Under the pieces are notes generated by a model, which ran no database searches, was not told where the DNA came from, and worked only from the letters and a program-made list of their open reading frames with translations. 64,000 nucleotides of DNA from Mucilaginibacter sp. (GTDB lineage Bacteria > Bacteroidota > Bacteroidia > Sphingobacteriales > Sphingobacteriaceae). The stretch lies in the NCBI GenBank assembly GCA_028288285.1, contig JAQBNZ010000156.1, positions 1 through 64,000 on the forward strand, written 5' to 3'. This document shows positions 16,207 to 25,736 of this stretch, piece after piece. Position 1 is the first letter of the stretch. Each line of letters begins with the position of its first letter. Position numbers and translations under genes: made by a program.

Positions 16207-17568
16207 CTACCTGTTCCAGATGCCGGTAGCCTTTTTCTCAATAATAAGTTTACACTGCCAGGTAACAATAATGCTCATAATAACCATGATAATTATGTTA
16301 GCCCATACAGTACCGGGCAAACCAACCTGTTTAATTAAAAATATAGAAAGAGGTATGTTGAGGAAACTCGTAATTAAAACCAATATAAGCTGGATGCGTA
16401 ACTTACCTACCCCATTAAGCAGGTAAGCGTGTATTACCATCCAGGTTTGTACAATGGTGTACATGGCTATTGAAAATGATAAAGCATCAGGAACTATAAC
16501 CATTTGCTTAACCCACAGCTTATAAAATATCCCCGAAAAAAAATAAAGAGTAATGGCAAGTGCAGCAAAACCTACCCATAGCATCCGCATTTTTTTGATA
16601 GAACGCTTGATCCAGTCGAAATCATCACGGGCATAAGCATCAGTAAATGCGCTCCAGTAGGGTGTTATAATTATGGTGAATATAATTGTGACAATGGAAA
16701 AATACTTAAACGGGATATTAAAGGTAGTTACCTCCTGCGGGCCCAGTATTCGGGTAATTACTATATTATCTGTTTCATAAAGTACCAGTGCACCTATCTG
16801 AATAAAAAAGAATGCTCCGCCAATATTCAGCAGGTTTTTAGCATGTTTTAAATAGATGGCTTTAAACCTGGGTACAAACGCTTTTAGGCTTGTACTAAAC
16901 AGAAAAATATTTGCCAATAACAGTACCAGGACAGGGGCGCCGGTTCCTACCAAAACGAGTAAAAACAGGTTACTGCTGCTATATAATGTTAAAAAATAAG
17001 TGAGTATGTAAATGAGCACCTGCCCCAATAATAGTATTAATGACGATTTGAATGGCTGATGGGTAGCAATTAATATACTGTTGATGGGCTGCAGCACAAA
17101 TTGAATGCAGAATGCTGCCAAAGTAATGATCAGCACAGGCCATACACTAAAGTTGACCGAGTCTGGTACACGAAGTATATGGTTCCAGTTAAAAAAAGAA
17201 CTTATTATAAAAAAACCAATAAATGTGGATAATGAGATAAAAAACAGCAATGCATAGGTTGTGCTGATATCCTTCACCATATCGTTATGCTCGTTTAAAG
17301 CTAAAGCACGTGCCAGTTTGTTGCGTAAACCATTACTTAAACCAATATCAAAAGTATTCATCCATCCAACTAACGATACAATAGTAATATAAATACCATA
17401 CTGTGTATTGTTTAAATAACTTACCGTTAAAGGTATCAGCATAAAGCTGATGAGCACACTTAATCCCTTTATTAAAAAAGTATAAAAGATGTTCCGTTTT
17501 ATTTTTAAAGTACGCTCATGACCAACGTTCCAAAAAGTTTGTACCTTTTTTTTAATGTTAGATGTCAT
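16207..17568 (-). CDS. Wzx-type oligosaccharide flippase (first of two)
   Basis: A multi-pass membrane protein of about 453 residues of the polysaccharide transporter/MATE-like flippase superfamily, with around 12-14 helices. It would flip undecaprenyl-linked repeat units across the inner membrane. The N-terminal signature TQYGIYITIVSLVGWMNTFD followed by IGLSNGLRNKLARALA closely parallels the flippase at 24389, so the two are paralogs. The frame is open to TTG 17643, but the first ATG (17568) gives MTSNIKKKVQ, with a purine-rich AAGGGA just before it. It heads the left-hand minus-strand part of the EPS region. Confidence 0.85.
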   Translation of the reverse strand: MTSNIKKKVQTFWNVGHERTLKIKRNIFYTFLIKGLSVLISFMLIPLTVSYLNNTQYGIYITIVSLVGWMNTFDIGLSNGLRNKLARALALNEHNDMVKDISTTYALLFFISLSTFIGFFIISSFFNWNHILRVPDSVNFSVWPVLIITLAAFCIQFVLQPINSILIATHQPFKSSLILLLGQVLIYILTYFLTLYSSSNLFLLVLVGTGAPVLVLLLANIFLFSTSLKAFVPRFKAIYLKHAKNLLNIGGAFFFIQIGALVLYETDNIVITRILGPQEVTTFNIPFKYFSIVTIIFTIIITPYWSAFTDAYARDDFDWIKRSIKKMRMLWVGFAALAITLYFFSGIFYKLWVKQMVIVPDALSFSIAMYTIVQTWMVIHAYLLNGVGKLRIQLILVLITSFLNIPLSIFLIKQVGLPGTVWANIIIMVIMSIIVTWQCKLIIEKKATGIWNR

Positions 17569-17803
17569 TCCCTTGTTGGATAAACTGATTTGTAATAAGA
17601 TACATTGGCACGTAATACATTGAATTGCTGCAAATTTATACAAACCATTAACATTACATTATTAGCCATAAATTATAATTGGTAATATCAAATCACAGCA
17701 TGTCAGCATCCATAAAAGGAAATTTATTTAATTTAAAAAACACTTAAAGCACTATAAATTAATAACATGTATTTTAAGTATATTTTGATTAGTCAATAAT
17801 ATG

Positions 17804-18760
17804 TTATTGTAAATTAACAATATTGGCAGGAAGAATTTTTGCATCAATTTCTGCTCCCCAGGTATTGGTTTCCCAGCCGGTAACTTTACCACAATTACCG
17901 CCATTCCAGCTATGATTAGCATCTCCATGAGAATTGGTAAAGTTTACCTTATTGTTGGTAATAGTATTTAATGCACAGCCTGATGTATGCTGGTTCCAGA
18001 TGTATATGCCTACGTTGGTAAAGGGTTGCTGCCTTCCAAATATTTTATTCCTGATAATTTGGATATTGGTACCACCAGCTATAGCTATCCCATACTGGCC
18101 CGGATCAACAAGGATGTTATCTTTCACTATCATATATGATCCGCCATTATCGCCCAGCATAATCCCCCCACCGGTTTTGCTTGGCCCTCCTCCACGTATG
18201 TGGTTACCAATTATTTGTATAGGGTCATTAACAGTACCATTTGTTTTATACATATTAATAACATCTTCGGGGTTGCCTGCTCCTAAGTTATTTTGGCATT
18301 TATTAAAATTAACCCTATTACCCTTACCATAAACCTCATTAAATTGCGCCATCTGCCCCTTTGGTAATGGCCCATGCATATTTTTGAATTGATTATGAAT
18401 TATTTTGATGCCTTCACTTTTGTAAGCGTAAACACCAGTTTCGGTGTTTTCAAAATAACAATTTATGACTGTAATATTTTTACTGTTTATAATATCCGCT
18501 CCATTCTGTTTTGAAGAGCGTAGCCGGCAATTTTTTATGGTTATATTATAACAATTGGTAAGTTTTATACAATCGGCTTCGCCACCTTTAATATCTAAGT
18601 TACTTATAACCATGTCATGCGCACCATTTAAAGTAATTGGCTTTGATGGTGTATAAAATTTATTGTTATCAGCCTTAAAAAAAATTAAAGCGTTGTAAAC
18701 AAATACACCTAAAAAAATAAGTATAATAAAGTAAGTGACATGTTTGCTTACAGTTATCAT
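17804..18760 (-). CDS. Membrane-anchored right-handed beta-helix protein
   Basis: A 318-residue protein with an uncleaved-looking hydrophobic anchor at about 9-27. It is followed by a parallel beta-helix with repeated Asn/Ile/Gly rungs (NITIKNCRLR, NITVINCYFE, GIKIIHNQFK, IQIIRNKIFG). Such folds occur in polysaccharide lyases, hydrolases, epimerases and NosD-like proteins. No catalytic motif is recognisable by eye. Its place between the flippase and the WecG-type transferase suggests an envelope role in polymer modification or degradation. Confidence 0.75.
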   Translation of the reverse strand: MITVSKHVTYFIILIFLGVFVYNALIFFKADNNKFYTPSKPITLNGAHDMVISNLDIKGGEADCIKLTNCYNITIKNCRLRSSKQNGADIINSKNITVINCYFENTETGVYAYKSEGIKIIHNQFKNMHGPLPKGQMAQFNEVYGKGNRVNFNKCQNNLGAGNPEDVINMYKTNGTVNDPIQIIGNHIRGGGPSKTGGGIMLGDNGGSYMIVKDNILVDPGQYGIAIAGGTNIQIIRNKIFGRQQPFTNVGIYIWNQHTSGCALNTITNNKVNFTNSHGDANHSWNGGNCGKVTGWETNTWGAEIDAKILPANIVNLQ

Positions 18761-18827
18761 TATTATTTTAGCAATTAAATAAAAGGGATATAAAGATTCG
18801 ACTTTAGCTCAAGATAACCGGGAAACA

Positions 18828-19604
18828 CTATGGCGTCTCGTCTACTATGTATCTTTTTTTGTTAGACAGTAAGATAAATTTTTCCTTAAATACCATATAA
18901 ACAAATACAGGCCCATATAACACATATCGCCTCCATAGATGATTAGGTTCATTTATCAAACGGATAAACCACTCTAAACCTAAATTTATCCAAAATTTAC
19001 TTGGCCGTTTTACAGTACCCGAATAAAAATCAAACACAGCGCCAACAGAACATATAACATTGGCATCCAATTTATCCTTGTTGATAAAAACCCATTTTTC
19101 TTGCTTAGGGGCAGTCATTCCCACAAATAAAACATCCGGTTTAAAAGAATTAATGCTGGCTATCATAAGTGCATTATCTGCACTGTTAAACTCTTTTTTA
19201 AACGGCGGAGAGTGGGTACCAACTTTAATTGCAGGATACTCAATGGCCAGGCGCTTTTTTATACCATCTAAAGTTTCTTCTGATGAGCCCAGGTAAAAGC
19301 ACCTGCCACCCGTTATACTTAGTTTTTTTAATAAGTGTTTATGCAGATCGGCTCCTGCTATCTTTTTTATTTTTTTCCCTTTTAAAATTTTAGCTGCGCC
19401 AACTATGCCAATACCATCCGGCAAAAGCATGTCAGATTCTATTAATACCTTTTTAAAGGTATCATCCTTTTCGGCAATTATATAAGAGTATTGATTAAGC
19501 GTATTGATAACACATTTTGACTCTTGATTAATTTGATCAAATTGATCTAAGCTCGAGGTAAAAATTGAATAGTCAAATAACCTTAACGTTTCGTATCTAT
19601 TCAT
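18828..19604 (-). CDS. WecG/TagA/CpsF-family glycosyltransferase
   Basis: A 258-residue GT26 enzyme. Family hallmarks are LLPDGIGIV with Asp63, the following GADLHKHLL, VGMTAPKQEKWV, and GAVFDFYSGTVKRPSKFWIN leading into WFIRLINEPNHLWRR. These enzymes transfer ManNAc, ManNAcA or glucose-type residues from UDP to a lipid-linked acceptor on the cytoplasmic face of the membrane, often as the second sugar of the repeat unit. It lies 67 bp before the beta-helix gene. The sugar it transfers cannot be read from sequence. Confidence 0.9.
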   Translation of the reverse strand: MNRYETLRLFDYSIFTSSLDQFDQINQESKCVINTLNQYSYIIAEKDDTFKKVLIESDMLLPDGIGIVGAAKILKGKKIKKIAGADLHKHLLKKLSITGGRCFYLGSSEETLDGIKKRLAIEYPAIKVGTHSPPFKKEFNSADNALMIASINSFKPDVLFVGMTAPKQEKWVFINKDKLDANVICSVGAVFDFYSGTVKRPSKFWINLGLEWFIRLINEPNHLWRRYVLYGPVFVYMVFKEKFILLSNKKRYIVDETP

Positions 19605-19821
19605 TTATAAAATCGTGATAGCTTGTGCCGGGGATATGATTAATATGATACATTTAATAATAAATAATATAAGCTGAATTTAGGCTTATATACGATAATA
19701 ATCTCTATAAGTTACGACATTCTAAACAAATCCGACTTTGAATTAATACTCTGTAATATAATAAATCTCTCAATTCAAAAATAAATAACAAGGGTTAAAA
19801 ATATACATTTAAACGCCACCT

Positions 19822-20556
19822 TCAAATCAGTGTAGATATTTTTACAAAATTAATCCAGTTAATAATCGAATCGTTGTCGAAATGGTCGGTTATATTTCCT
19901 TTTAAATCAAAATCAGGATGCAACATAATTTCTACAATGTTATCCTGATGTCCATTCTGATTCTTTAAAAACTTATCAACTGTTTCAAAATAAACCGAGT
20001 AGTTAAGTTTGTTATTAATTATTATACGGTTAATATATTTGCGGTATAAAAATTTAATGTAGCTATCCTCCTTATAGGTTTGTGCCAAACGCAATTTTAA
20101 ATTAAAATGTCGGGCAGCCGTAATAAACAACTTATAAAAGCCAGGTAGGGTATGTAGATGATAATGAGAATCAAGGTGAGTAACAGGTAACTTATTTACA
20201 AATGCAAGGTTTATCTGAGCATATATCTCGTTTGCAAAATCCCGCTTATCATTGTTACTAATAAAGTTAATTTTCTTACCAATTTTATTTACATCGAAAT
20301 TTCCATCAGCATTTAAAAAATTCCTGTTGATGTTTGTAAGCGGCTTACCCTCGGCCAGGTTTACATGCACACCTAAATTACAAACACACGATGTAGTATG
20401 TGCAAGTTGCACACTCTCCTGAAATCCTATTGTGTTAGTTAAAACCGAAGCGCTGTTAATATACCCATGTTCAAAACAATGTATGATAGCTTTGTTAACA
20501 GATTCATTTAAGCCAAAATCATCGGCATTTGCTAATACATTTTCTGGTATAGGCAT
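19822..20556 (-). CDS. YdjC/ChbG-family carbohydrate deacetylase
   Basis: A 244-residue YdjC-fold protein. It opens with LANADDFGLNESVN (metal and catalytic Asp12/Asp13) and has THLDSHYHLHTLPGF, supplying the His metal ligands. A later IVEIMLHPDF matches the family C-terminal motif. Family members remove acetyl groups from N-acetylated sugars such as chito-oligosaccharides. In this EPS setting it may deacetylate a lipid-linked or free sugar. It is divergent from wza, with a 357-bp gap between. Confidence 0.88.
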   Translation of the reverse strand: MPIPENVLANADDFGLNESVNKAIIHCFEHGYINSASVLTNTIGFQESVQLAHTTSCVCNLGVHVNLAEGKPLTNINRNFLNADGNFDVNKIGKKINFISNNDKRDFANEIYAQINLAFVNKLPVTHLDSHYHLHTLPGFYKLFITAARHFNLKLRLAQTYKEDSYIKFLYRKYINRIIINNKLNYSVYFETVDKFLKNQNGHQDNIVEIMLHPDFDLKGNITDHFDNDSIINWINFVKISTLI

Positions 20557-20913
20557 ATTATTAAGGTGAAAGATATTTGACTATAACCTACAATATATAT
20601 AAAAATAAAAAATTGTAAACGTAAGAGTTATAATTAATTTAAATGGTAAAAAAAAACACAAATTTCACAATATTTTCTCATTTATTTCACTATTTTCGCA
20701 CAAATATATAAATATCATTCAGTTATGCAGAAGGTTGAAGTACCTCTTTCATTAAAAGAAATAATATTTCCATAACCTTCATTCTATATTATTTATTCAC
20801 TCAATTGCGCATAACTATATAACTAATAATTAAAAATAAATAGCAGTTAAAATTGGATTCTCCATACACACCCATGTCAAAAAATCTCATTAATATACTT
20901 TCAAATTACTAAT
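20557..20913. other. Divergent regulatory region before wza, with possible leader
   Basis: A very AT-rich gap between the divergent deacetylase and wza genes, so it must hold both promoters. It contains a 16-codon frame at 20725-20775 (MQKVEVPLSLKEIIFP) and a 7-bp inverted pair GAAGGTT/AACCTTC (20730-20736 and 20774-20780) that brackets it. I see no exact TAnnTTTG near wza. Confidence 0.4.
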
Positions 20914-21690
20914 ATGAACTTAAAGCATTTACTAATTTTTTCATTAATAGTTCTTGTTTTCACTAACTCTTCCTGTACCAGTTATAAAAACATACCTTAT
21001 TTTCAAAATTTAAACAGGGATAGTATAACAACTGAAAGTATTGAAAACTATTCTCAGTTAACTATTCAGCCCGGAGATTTATTGGGCATACATGTATCCA
21101 GCTTAAATAACGAGGCTGATTCTAAATACAATTATAATCTTGAACGTGCTTTTGGTAACAGTAATTTAGACAGAGCCGAAGAGAATGCTGTTGTGGGTTA
21201 TCTGGTTGATCCTAATGGCGATATTCGCCTACCGAGCATTGGAACGCTAAAAGTTTCTGGTTCAACTACTTTTGAAATAGCTAAATTATTAGAAAAAAAA
21301 TTACTTATTGATTTAAAAGACCCTACAGTAAATGTGCGTATTCAAAATTTTAGAGTATCTGTTTTAGGCGATGTAAAAAACCCCGGAACATTTTTGATTA
21401 CAAACGAACGCCTTACATTAACAGAAGCACTGAGCCGGGCCGGCGATCTAAATATCACAGGTATCCGCCAGATTTTATTAATAAGAGAAATAAATGGTAA
21501 AAGAACTTATGTACCTATTGACCTTAATTCAAAGGATATAATTAAATCTCCCTATTACTACTTAAAGAACAATGATGTTGTTTATGTGAAACCTAATCGT
21601 GCAAGGGCAGAAGATAATGGTTCTACATTCCAAAGAGCCGGCTTAATTGTTTCTGTCCTTTCCATAATAGCAATCCTGATATCAAGATAA
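20914..21690 (+). CDS. wza: Wza-type polysaccharide export lipoprotein
   Basis: A 258-residue outer-membrane export protein. Its lipobox ends in Cys21 (NSSC). The Poly_export domain (about 45-150, TIQPGDLLGIHV and GYLVDPNGDIRLPSIGTLKV) is followed by a SLBB domain (about 150-225, VSVLGDVKNPGTF and LTLTEALSRAGDL), and a C-terminal hydrophobic segment (240-257). In the Wza family that helix forms the outer-membrane pore. It is the first gene of the main EPS operon, 11 bp before wzc. Confidence 0.92.
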   Translation: MNLKHLLIFSLIVLVFTNSSCTSYKNIPYFQNLNRDSITTESIENYSQLTIQPGDLLGIHVSSLNNEADSKYNYNLERAFGNSNLDRAEENAVVGYLVDPNGDIRLPSIGTLKVSGSTTFEIAKLLEKKLLIDLKDPTVNVRIQNFRVSVLGDVKNPGTFLITNERLTLTEALSRAGDLNITGIRQILLIREINGKRTYVPIDLNSKDIIKSPYYYLKNNDVVYVKPNRARAEDNGSTFQRAGLIVSVLSIIAILISR

Positions 21691-21701
21691 TTTACACATA
21701 A

Positions 21702-24128
21702 ATGAGCAAGCAAAATTCAAATACTCAAATAGCAGCTTTTACATTACCGGTATCAGAAAGTAAATCAACAGATACCAGTAAGCTTATTAAAAAATACATT
21801 TTTCATTGGCCTTTATTTGTTTTATGTAGTGTATTGGCACTTGTGGCCGCTTATTTTTACACAGAACGCACTAACCCTATATATCCCGTATTAGCAACCC
21901 TTGAATTTAAAACGCCGGTTAGTTCAGATGGTACAGTCACTAATAAAAACGGCGTTGACCAACAGCTTGATCCTATTAAGACCCCAGTAATAGTTGAAAA
22001 CGAGATTGAGGTTATGCAATCTAAAAAGCTGATGTATCAGGTTGTTAATAATTTGCAGCTATGGGTTTCTTACACTCATAAAAAAACAGCTAAAAATATT
22101 GAGCTTTATAAAAACAGTCCGGTTCAGTTCCAATTTGTAAAAGCCGATGGCAGTATTGATGCCAAAGGCGAAAAACTGCTGATTTCAATCAAAAACCGCA
22201 ATTCATATATTCTAAAAGATGATGTGAATGGTGATAAGGAATATAAATTTTCATCGCCTGTTAAAAGCGAATTTGGCACCTGGATGTTGTTGCCAACCTC
22301 AAACATTGATAACTATATTGGCTCAGCAATTGACATAAAGGTACAAGATCCGGACCTGGTATCAGACAGTTATTTGACTCAGATTAAGGTAACTTTAGAG
22401 AATAAAGATGCTCCTTTTGTTAACCTATCTACTTCAGACGAAATACCTGCAAGAGGAAAGGACATTCTTAACTCATTAATGGCCTTATATCAAAAAGATG
22501 CCCTTATTGATAAAGGTAAAGACGCTCAAAACACGCTTAACTTTATTACCTCACGCTTAGATTCCATAAACAAAGGGTTAAATATTGCCGAAATGAATAT
22601 TGAGCAATATAAAAGTAACCAGGGCATGACAGATATTATATCGCAGGCCCAGGGTTTTCGTGATATTAAACAAGCTAATATTAAAGCACAAAATGATGTA
22701 ACTATTCAATTAAAAATAGTTAGTGAATTAGAAAAGTGGGTTAATTCCCCTCAAAATTCCGAAAAATTGCCGGCTACAAGTGCTTATCTGCAAGACCCAA
22801 GCTTAATGGGGTTATATGATAAACTGGCTACCCTTCAGTTGCAACGCCAACAATTATTAGCTACTACGCCAGAAACTAACCCAATGTTTGATCCTATCAA
22901 CCAACAGATAGCTACATTGCGAACCGCTTTTAAAGAAAAAATCCGTACAATAAAATCTTCATTACTGGCAACTCAAGGTCAAATGAAAAGCTTTGATTCA
23001 GGTATACAAACTTCATTAAAAAAGATACCTGATCAGGATAGACAATATGCTTCAATGAAAAGGGAGCAAGAGAGTAAAGAAAGAATTTACACCTTCTTGT
23101 TAGAGAAAAAAGAGCAGGTAGCATTAAGATATGCTTCATCTGTTTCAGACTCTGAGGTGGTTGATGATGCCCATGCGGGTAAAGCGAAGTGGCCACAACC
23201 TGCTATTATCTATCCTTTAGCTTTAATATTAGGCATGGCCGGCGCCGCAGGATTAATTTATGCAAGAGAAAGCGTAAACGAACGCATTATGCACCGCAAA
23301 CAAATTGAAGATGCTGTAAGCGTTCCGGTTATAGGTGAACTCGCTTATCAAGAATCAAGCACACCAATAGTGGTTACTGAAGGAAGAGGTAAGTTTGCCA
23401 TTGGCGAACAATTCCGTGTATTGCGTACCAATTTATTTCATCTGCATGGCAATAATGAAAGTGGCCGTGTTACCCTATTCACATCCAGCATTAGTGGCGA
23501 GGGCAAGAGCTTTGTTAGTTCTAATTTAGCCGTAACACTTGCTTACGCTAAAAGAAAAACCATCCTTCTTGAGTTGGATCTTAGGAAACCTAAAGTATCT
23601 GGTGTGTTTGGGCTTTCTCCGGACCATGCAGGAATAAGCGATTACTTATCAGGAAATATATCTGATCTAAGTAAGCTGATACAGCCATCTGGTATAGCCG
23701 GACTTGATGTGTTAGGATGCGGACCAATACTTCCTAACCCATCTGAGTTATTAGAAAAAGAAACTCTTGATCAATTAATTAATAAACTTAAAGAGAGTTA
23801 CGATGATATTTTAATTGACTCCCCTCCAATACACCTTGTAACAGATTCGTTGATTATTGCCAGAGTTGTTGATGCATCACTGTACATGGTGCGCCAGGGC
23901 TATACACATAAAGATGAGCTTGAATTCATTAATGAAATAAATGAATCTAAAAGGCTGCCTAAATATAGCCTGGTGTTTAACGGTATTAAAAAAGAAAACT
24001 TCAGTTATAGCTATGGCTATAGCTATGGTTATGGAAATGGATACGGTAATAGCTATTATAATTCATATGCCGAAGGAAGCAAGGAAAGCTTTGGCGATAA
24101 GATAAAAGGATTTTTGAAGAGGTTTTAA
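21702..24128 (+). CDS. wzc: Wzc-type polysaccharide co-polymerase with BY-kinase domain
   Basis: An 808-residue inner-membrane protein. A Wzz-like N-terminal part has TM helices at about 31-50 and 503-521 around a coiled-coil-rich periplasmic domain. The cytoplasmic BY-kinase domain has Walker A SGEGKS (598-603), Walker A' LLELDLRKPK (about 624-633) and Walker B ILIDSPP (703-709). The C-terminal tail (767-789) holds nine Tyr in a SYGY/GYGN pattern, the autophosphorylation cluster. It sets chain length and gates export with Wza. Two hairpins follow directly after its stop. Confidence 0.94.
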   Translation: MSKQNSNTQIAAFTLPVSESKSTDTSKLIKKYIFHWPLFVLCSVLALVAAYFYTERTNPIYPVLATLEFKTPVSSDGTVTNKNGVDQQLDPIKTPVIVENEIEVMQSKKLMYQVVNNLQLWVSYTHKKTAKNIELYKNSPVQFQFVKADGSIDAKGEKLLISIKNRNSYILKDDVNGDKEYKFSSPVKSEFGTWMLLPTSNIDNYIGSAIDIKVQDPDLVSDSYLTQIKVTLENKDAPFVNLSTSDEIPARGKDILNSLMALYQKDALIDKGKDAQNTLNFITSRLDSINKGLNIAEMNIEQYKSNQGMTDIISQAQGFRDIKQANIKAQNDVTIQLKIVSELEKWVNSPQNSEKLPATSAYLQDPSLMGLYDKLATLQLQRQQLLATTPETNPMFDPINQQIATLRTAFKEKIRTIKSSLLATQGQMKSFDSGIQTSLKKIPDQDRQYASMKREQESKERIYTFLLEKKEQVALRYASSVSDSEVVDDAHAGKAKWPQPAIIYPLALILGMAGAAGLIYARESVNERIMHRKQIEDAVSVPVIGELAYQESSTPIVVTEGRGKFAIGEQFRVLRTNLFHLHGNNESGRVTLFTSSISGEGKSFVSSNLAVTLAYAKRKTILLELDLRKPKVSGVFGLSPDHAGISDYLSGNISDLSKLIQPSGIAGLDVLGCGPILPNPSELLEKETLDQLINKLKESYDDILIDSPPIHLVTDSLIIARVVDASLYMVRQGYTHKDELEFINEINESKRLPKYSLVFNGIKKENFSYSYGYSYGYGNGYGNSYYNSYAEGSKESFGDKIKGFLKRF

Positions 24129-24142
24129 TAGTTCTTTATACT

Positions 24143-24176
24143 TTAAATGTTCTGATATACAATTCAGAACATTTAA
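24143..24176 (+). other. Hairpin directly after wzc
   Basis: A 13-bp inverted repeat (24143-24155 and 24164-24176) with an 8-nt loop, 14 bp after the wzc stop. There is no T-run after it. It may protect the 3' end of the wza-wzc message or act with the next hairpin. Confidence 0.55.
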
Positions 24177-24186
24177 GTATTGATTA

Positions 24187-24234
24187 GATAGTAATACCAA
24201 TCTTAACTAAATAAGATTGGTATTACTATCTTTT
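24187..24234 (+). terminator. Long-stem terminator after wzc
   Basis: A perfect 19-bp inverted repeat (24187-24205 and 24212-24230) with a 6-nt loop, followed by TTTT. It would end or attenuate transcription between wza-wzc and the downstream wzx and glycosyltransferase genes. Confidence 0.7.
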
Positions 24235-24388
24235 ACTGCAGAATAGATGCTTAACTATATACCCTATTATATCAATAGCTAAACTTGTTAGGTATTAATA
24301 TTCGGCATACAATAGTAAACTCTCCTCAGATGGACAATTGGAAAGTATTGCAGCCTTAATCAACTACATTATCTCATAAACATATATA

Positions 24389-25735
24389 ATGATTGGCAAT
24401 GTTGCTCAAAAATTAAGCTTTAAAAATCTGAAAGGACGATCGCAGGTTGTTGCTAAAAACGCAATTATATCTTTGATGTTTAAAGGCTTTAGCATACTGT
24501 TAAGCTTTGTATTTGTCCCTTTATATTTAAGTTCGGTAGGACAAAGGCAATATGGGATAATTTTAACAATAACATCGGTATCAAACTTCATTTCATTTTT
24601 TGACGTTGGGATAGGTAATGGTTTACGTAGCAAACTTGGAAAAGCTATTGCAAATAATGATAAAATATTAGCCAGGAAGTACGTAAGCACATCTTACTTT
24701 TATGTAGCCATTTTCTTTACCTGTGTATTTATATTATATTGTATTGCTGCTTCATGGATAGAGTGGTCAAAGATCTTAAATATCCCCGTTAATGAAATTC
24801 AAAACCTGAATAGCTGGGTTTTTGGGGTAATAGCTTTTTTCATCATTCGCTTTGTAATACAATTAGTAGGCAACGTGTTAATGGCCGACCAAAAATCATC
24901 TTTAAACGATTCTATTCAATTTTCTACCAGCCTTTTAACCATAATTATTTGCCTAATCTTAAAGCAGATTAACAGCCTGAATTTTTATACCCTTTTATTA
25001 ACCACTTGTGCACTGCCGGTTTTAGTGTTAATAATATACTCGATAATTTTATATTCTACAAAATATAAATGGTTACGCCCTTCATTTGCATATGTTGACC
25101 ATTCCATAAGAAAAGACTTGTTAGGCCTTGGTTTAAAATTTTTCCTTATCCAAATAGTTGCATTAACAATATTTTCAACTACCAATATCCTTATAGCCCA
25201 ACTGTTTAATATTGCAGATGTTACCACTTATAACATAGCCTTTAAATTTTATAATATTACAGTAATGGTATTTTCTATACTAATGTCGCCCTTGTGGGGA
25301 GCATTTACTAATGCATGGTACCAAAACGATGTAAAATGGATAACTAAAAACATTAAATATTACATCGGCATACTACTTTTATTTGTGTTAGTGAACTTAA
25401 TACAATATTTTATTTATCCGCATTTTATACATATTTGGCTAAAAAGAGAGCTGGTAATACCTGGTGTACTTGTAGTAAGCTTCATATTATATAATTTCAT
25501 ATTTTGTTATAACGACATCTTTGCTCACTTTTTGGCAAGTATAGGACAAGTGAACAGGCAAGTATATGCTGCTGTGGCTGGTGGAGTGTTAAATATACCA
25601 ATAACCATTTATCTTGCTAAGAACACACATCTTGGAATATCGGCTATTTTGTTTGCAAATATCATTTGTTTGTTACCAAGCACCATAGTTACTACGATAC
25701 AAACAATACAGTTATTAAAAAAGGGTAAAATATAA
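24389..25735 (+). CDS. Wzx-type oligosaccharide flippase (second copy)
   Basis: A 448-residue membrane protein of the polysaccharide flippase superfamily with about 12-14 helices. Its N-terminal region (RQYGIILTITSVSNFISFFD, then VGIGNGLRSKLGKAIANND) aligns by eye with the flippase at 16207. It would flip the lipid-linked repeat unit made by the plus-strand block. A 260-bp gap with two hairpins separates it from wzc, and a 37-codon membrane ORF follows with a one-base gap. Confidence 0.88.
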   Translation: MIGNVAQKLSFKNLKGRSQVVAKNAIISLMFKGFSILLSFVFVPLYLSSVGQRQYGIILTITSVSNFISFFDVGIGNGLRSKLGKAIANNDKILARKYVSTSYFYVAIFFTCVFILYCIAASWIEWSKILNIPVNEIQNLNSWVFGVIAFFIIRFVIQLVGNVLMADQKSSLNDSIQFSTSLLTIIICLILKQINSLNFYTLLLTTCALPVLVLIIYSIILYSTKYKWLRPSFAYVDHSIRKDLLGLGLKFFLIQIVALTIFSTTNILIAQLFNIADVTTYNIAFKFYNITVMVFSILMSPLWGAFTNAWYQNDVKWITKNIKYYIGILLLFVLVNLIQYFIYPHFIHIWLKRELVIPGVLVVSFILYNFIFCYNDIFAHFLASIGQVNRQVYAAVAGGVLNIPITIYLAKNTHLGISAILFANIICLLPSTIVTTIQTIQLLKKGKI

Positions 25736-25736
25736 T

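Noticed and set aside
17934-18332. Plus-strand open frame of 132 codons
   Set aside because: Antisense to the beta-helix protein; the Pro/Ile/Leu-rich content reflects the repeated rungs on the other strand.
19667-19691. 8-bp AT-rich stem after the deacetylase gene
   Set aside because: It could be a weak terminator, but AT-rich stems of this size are expected by chance in this DNA.
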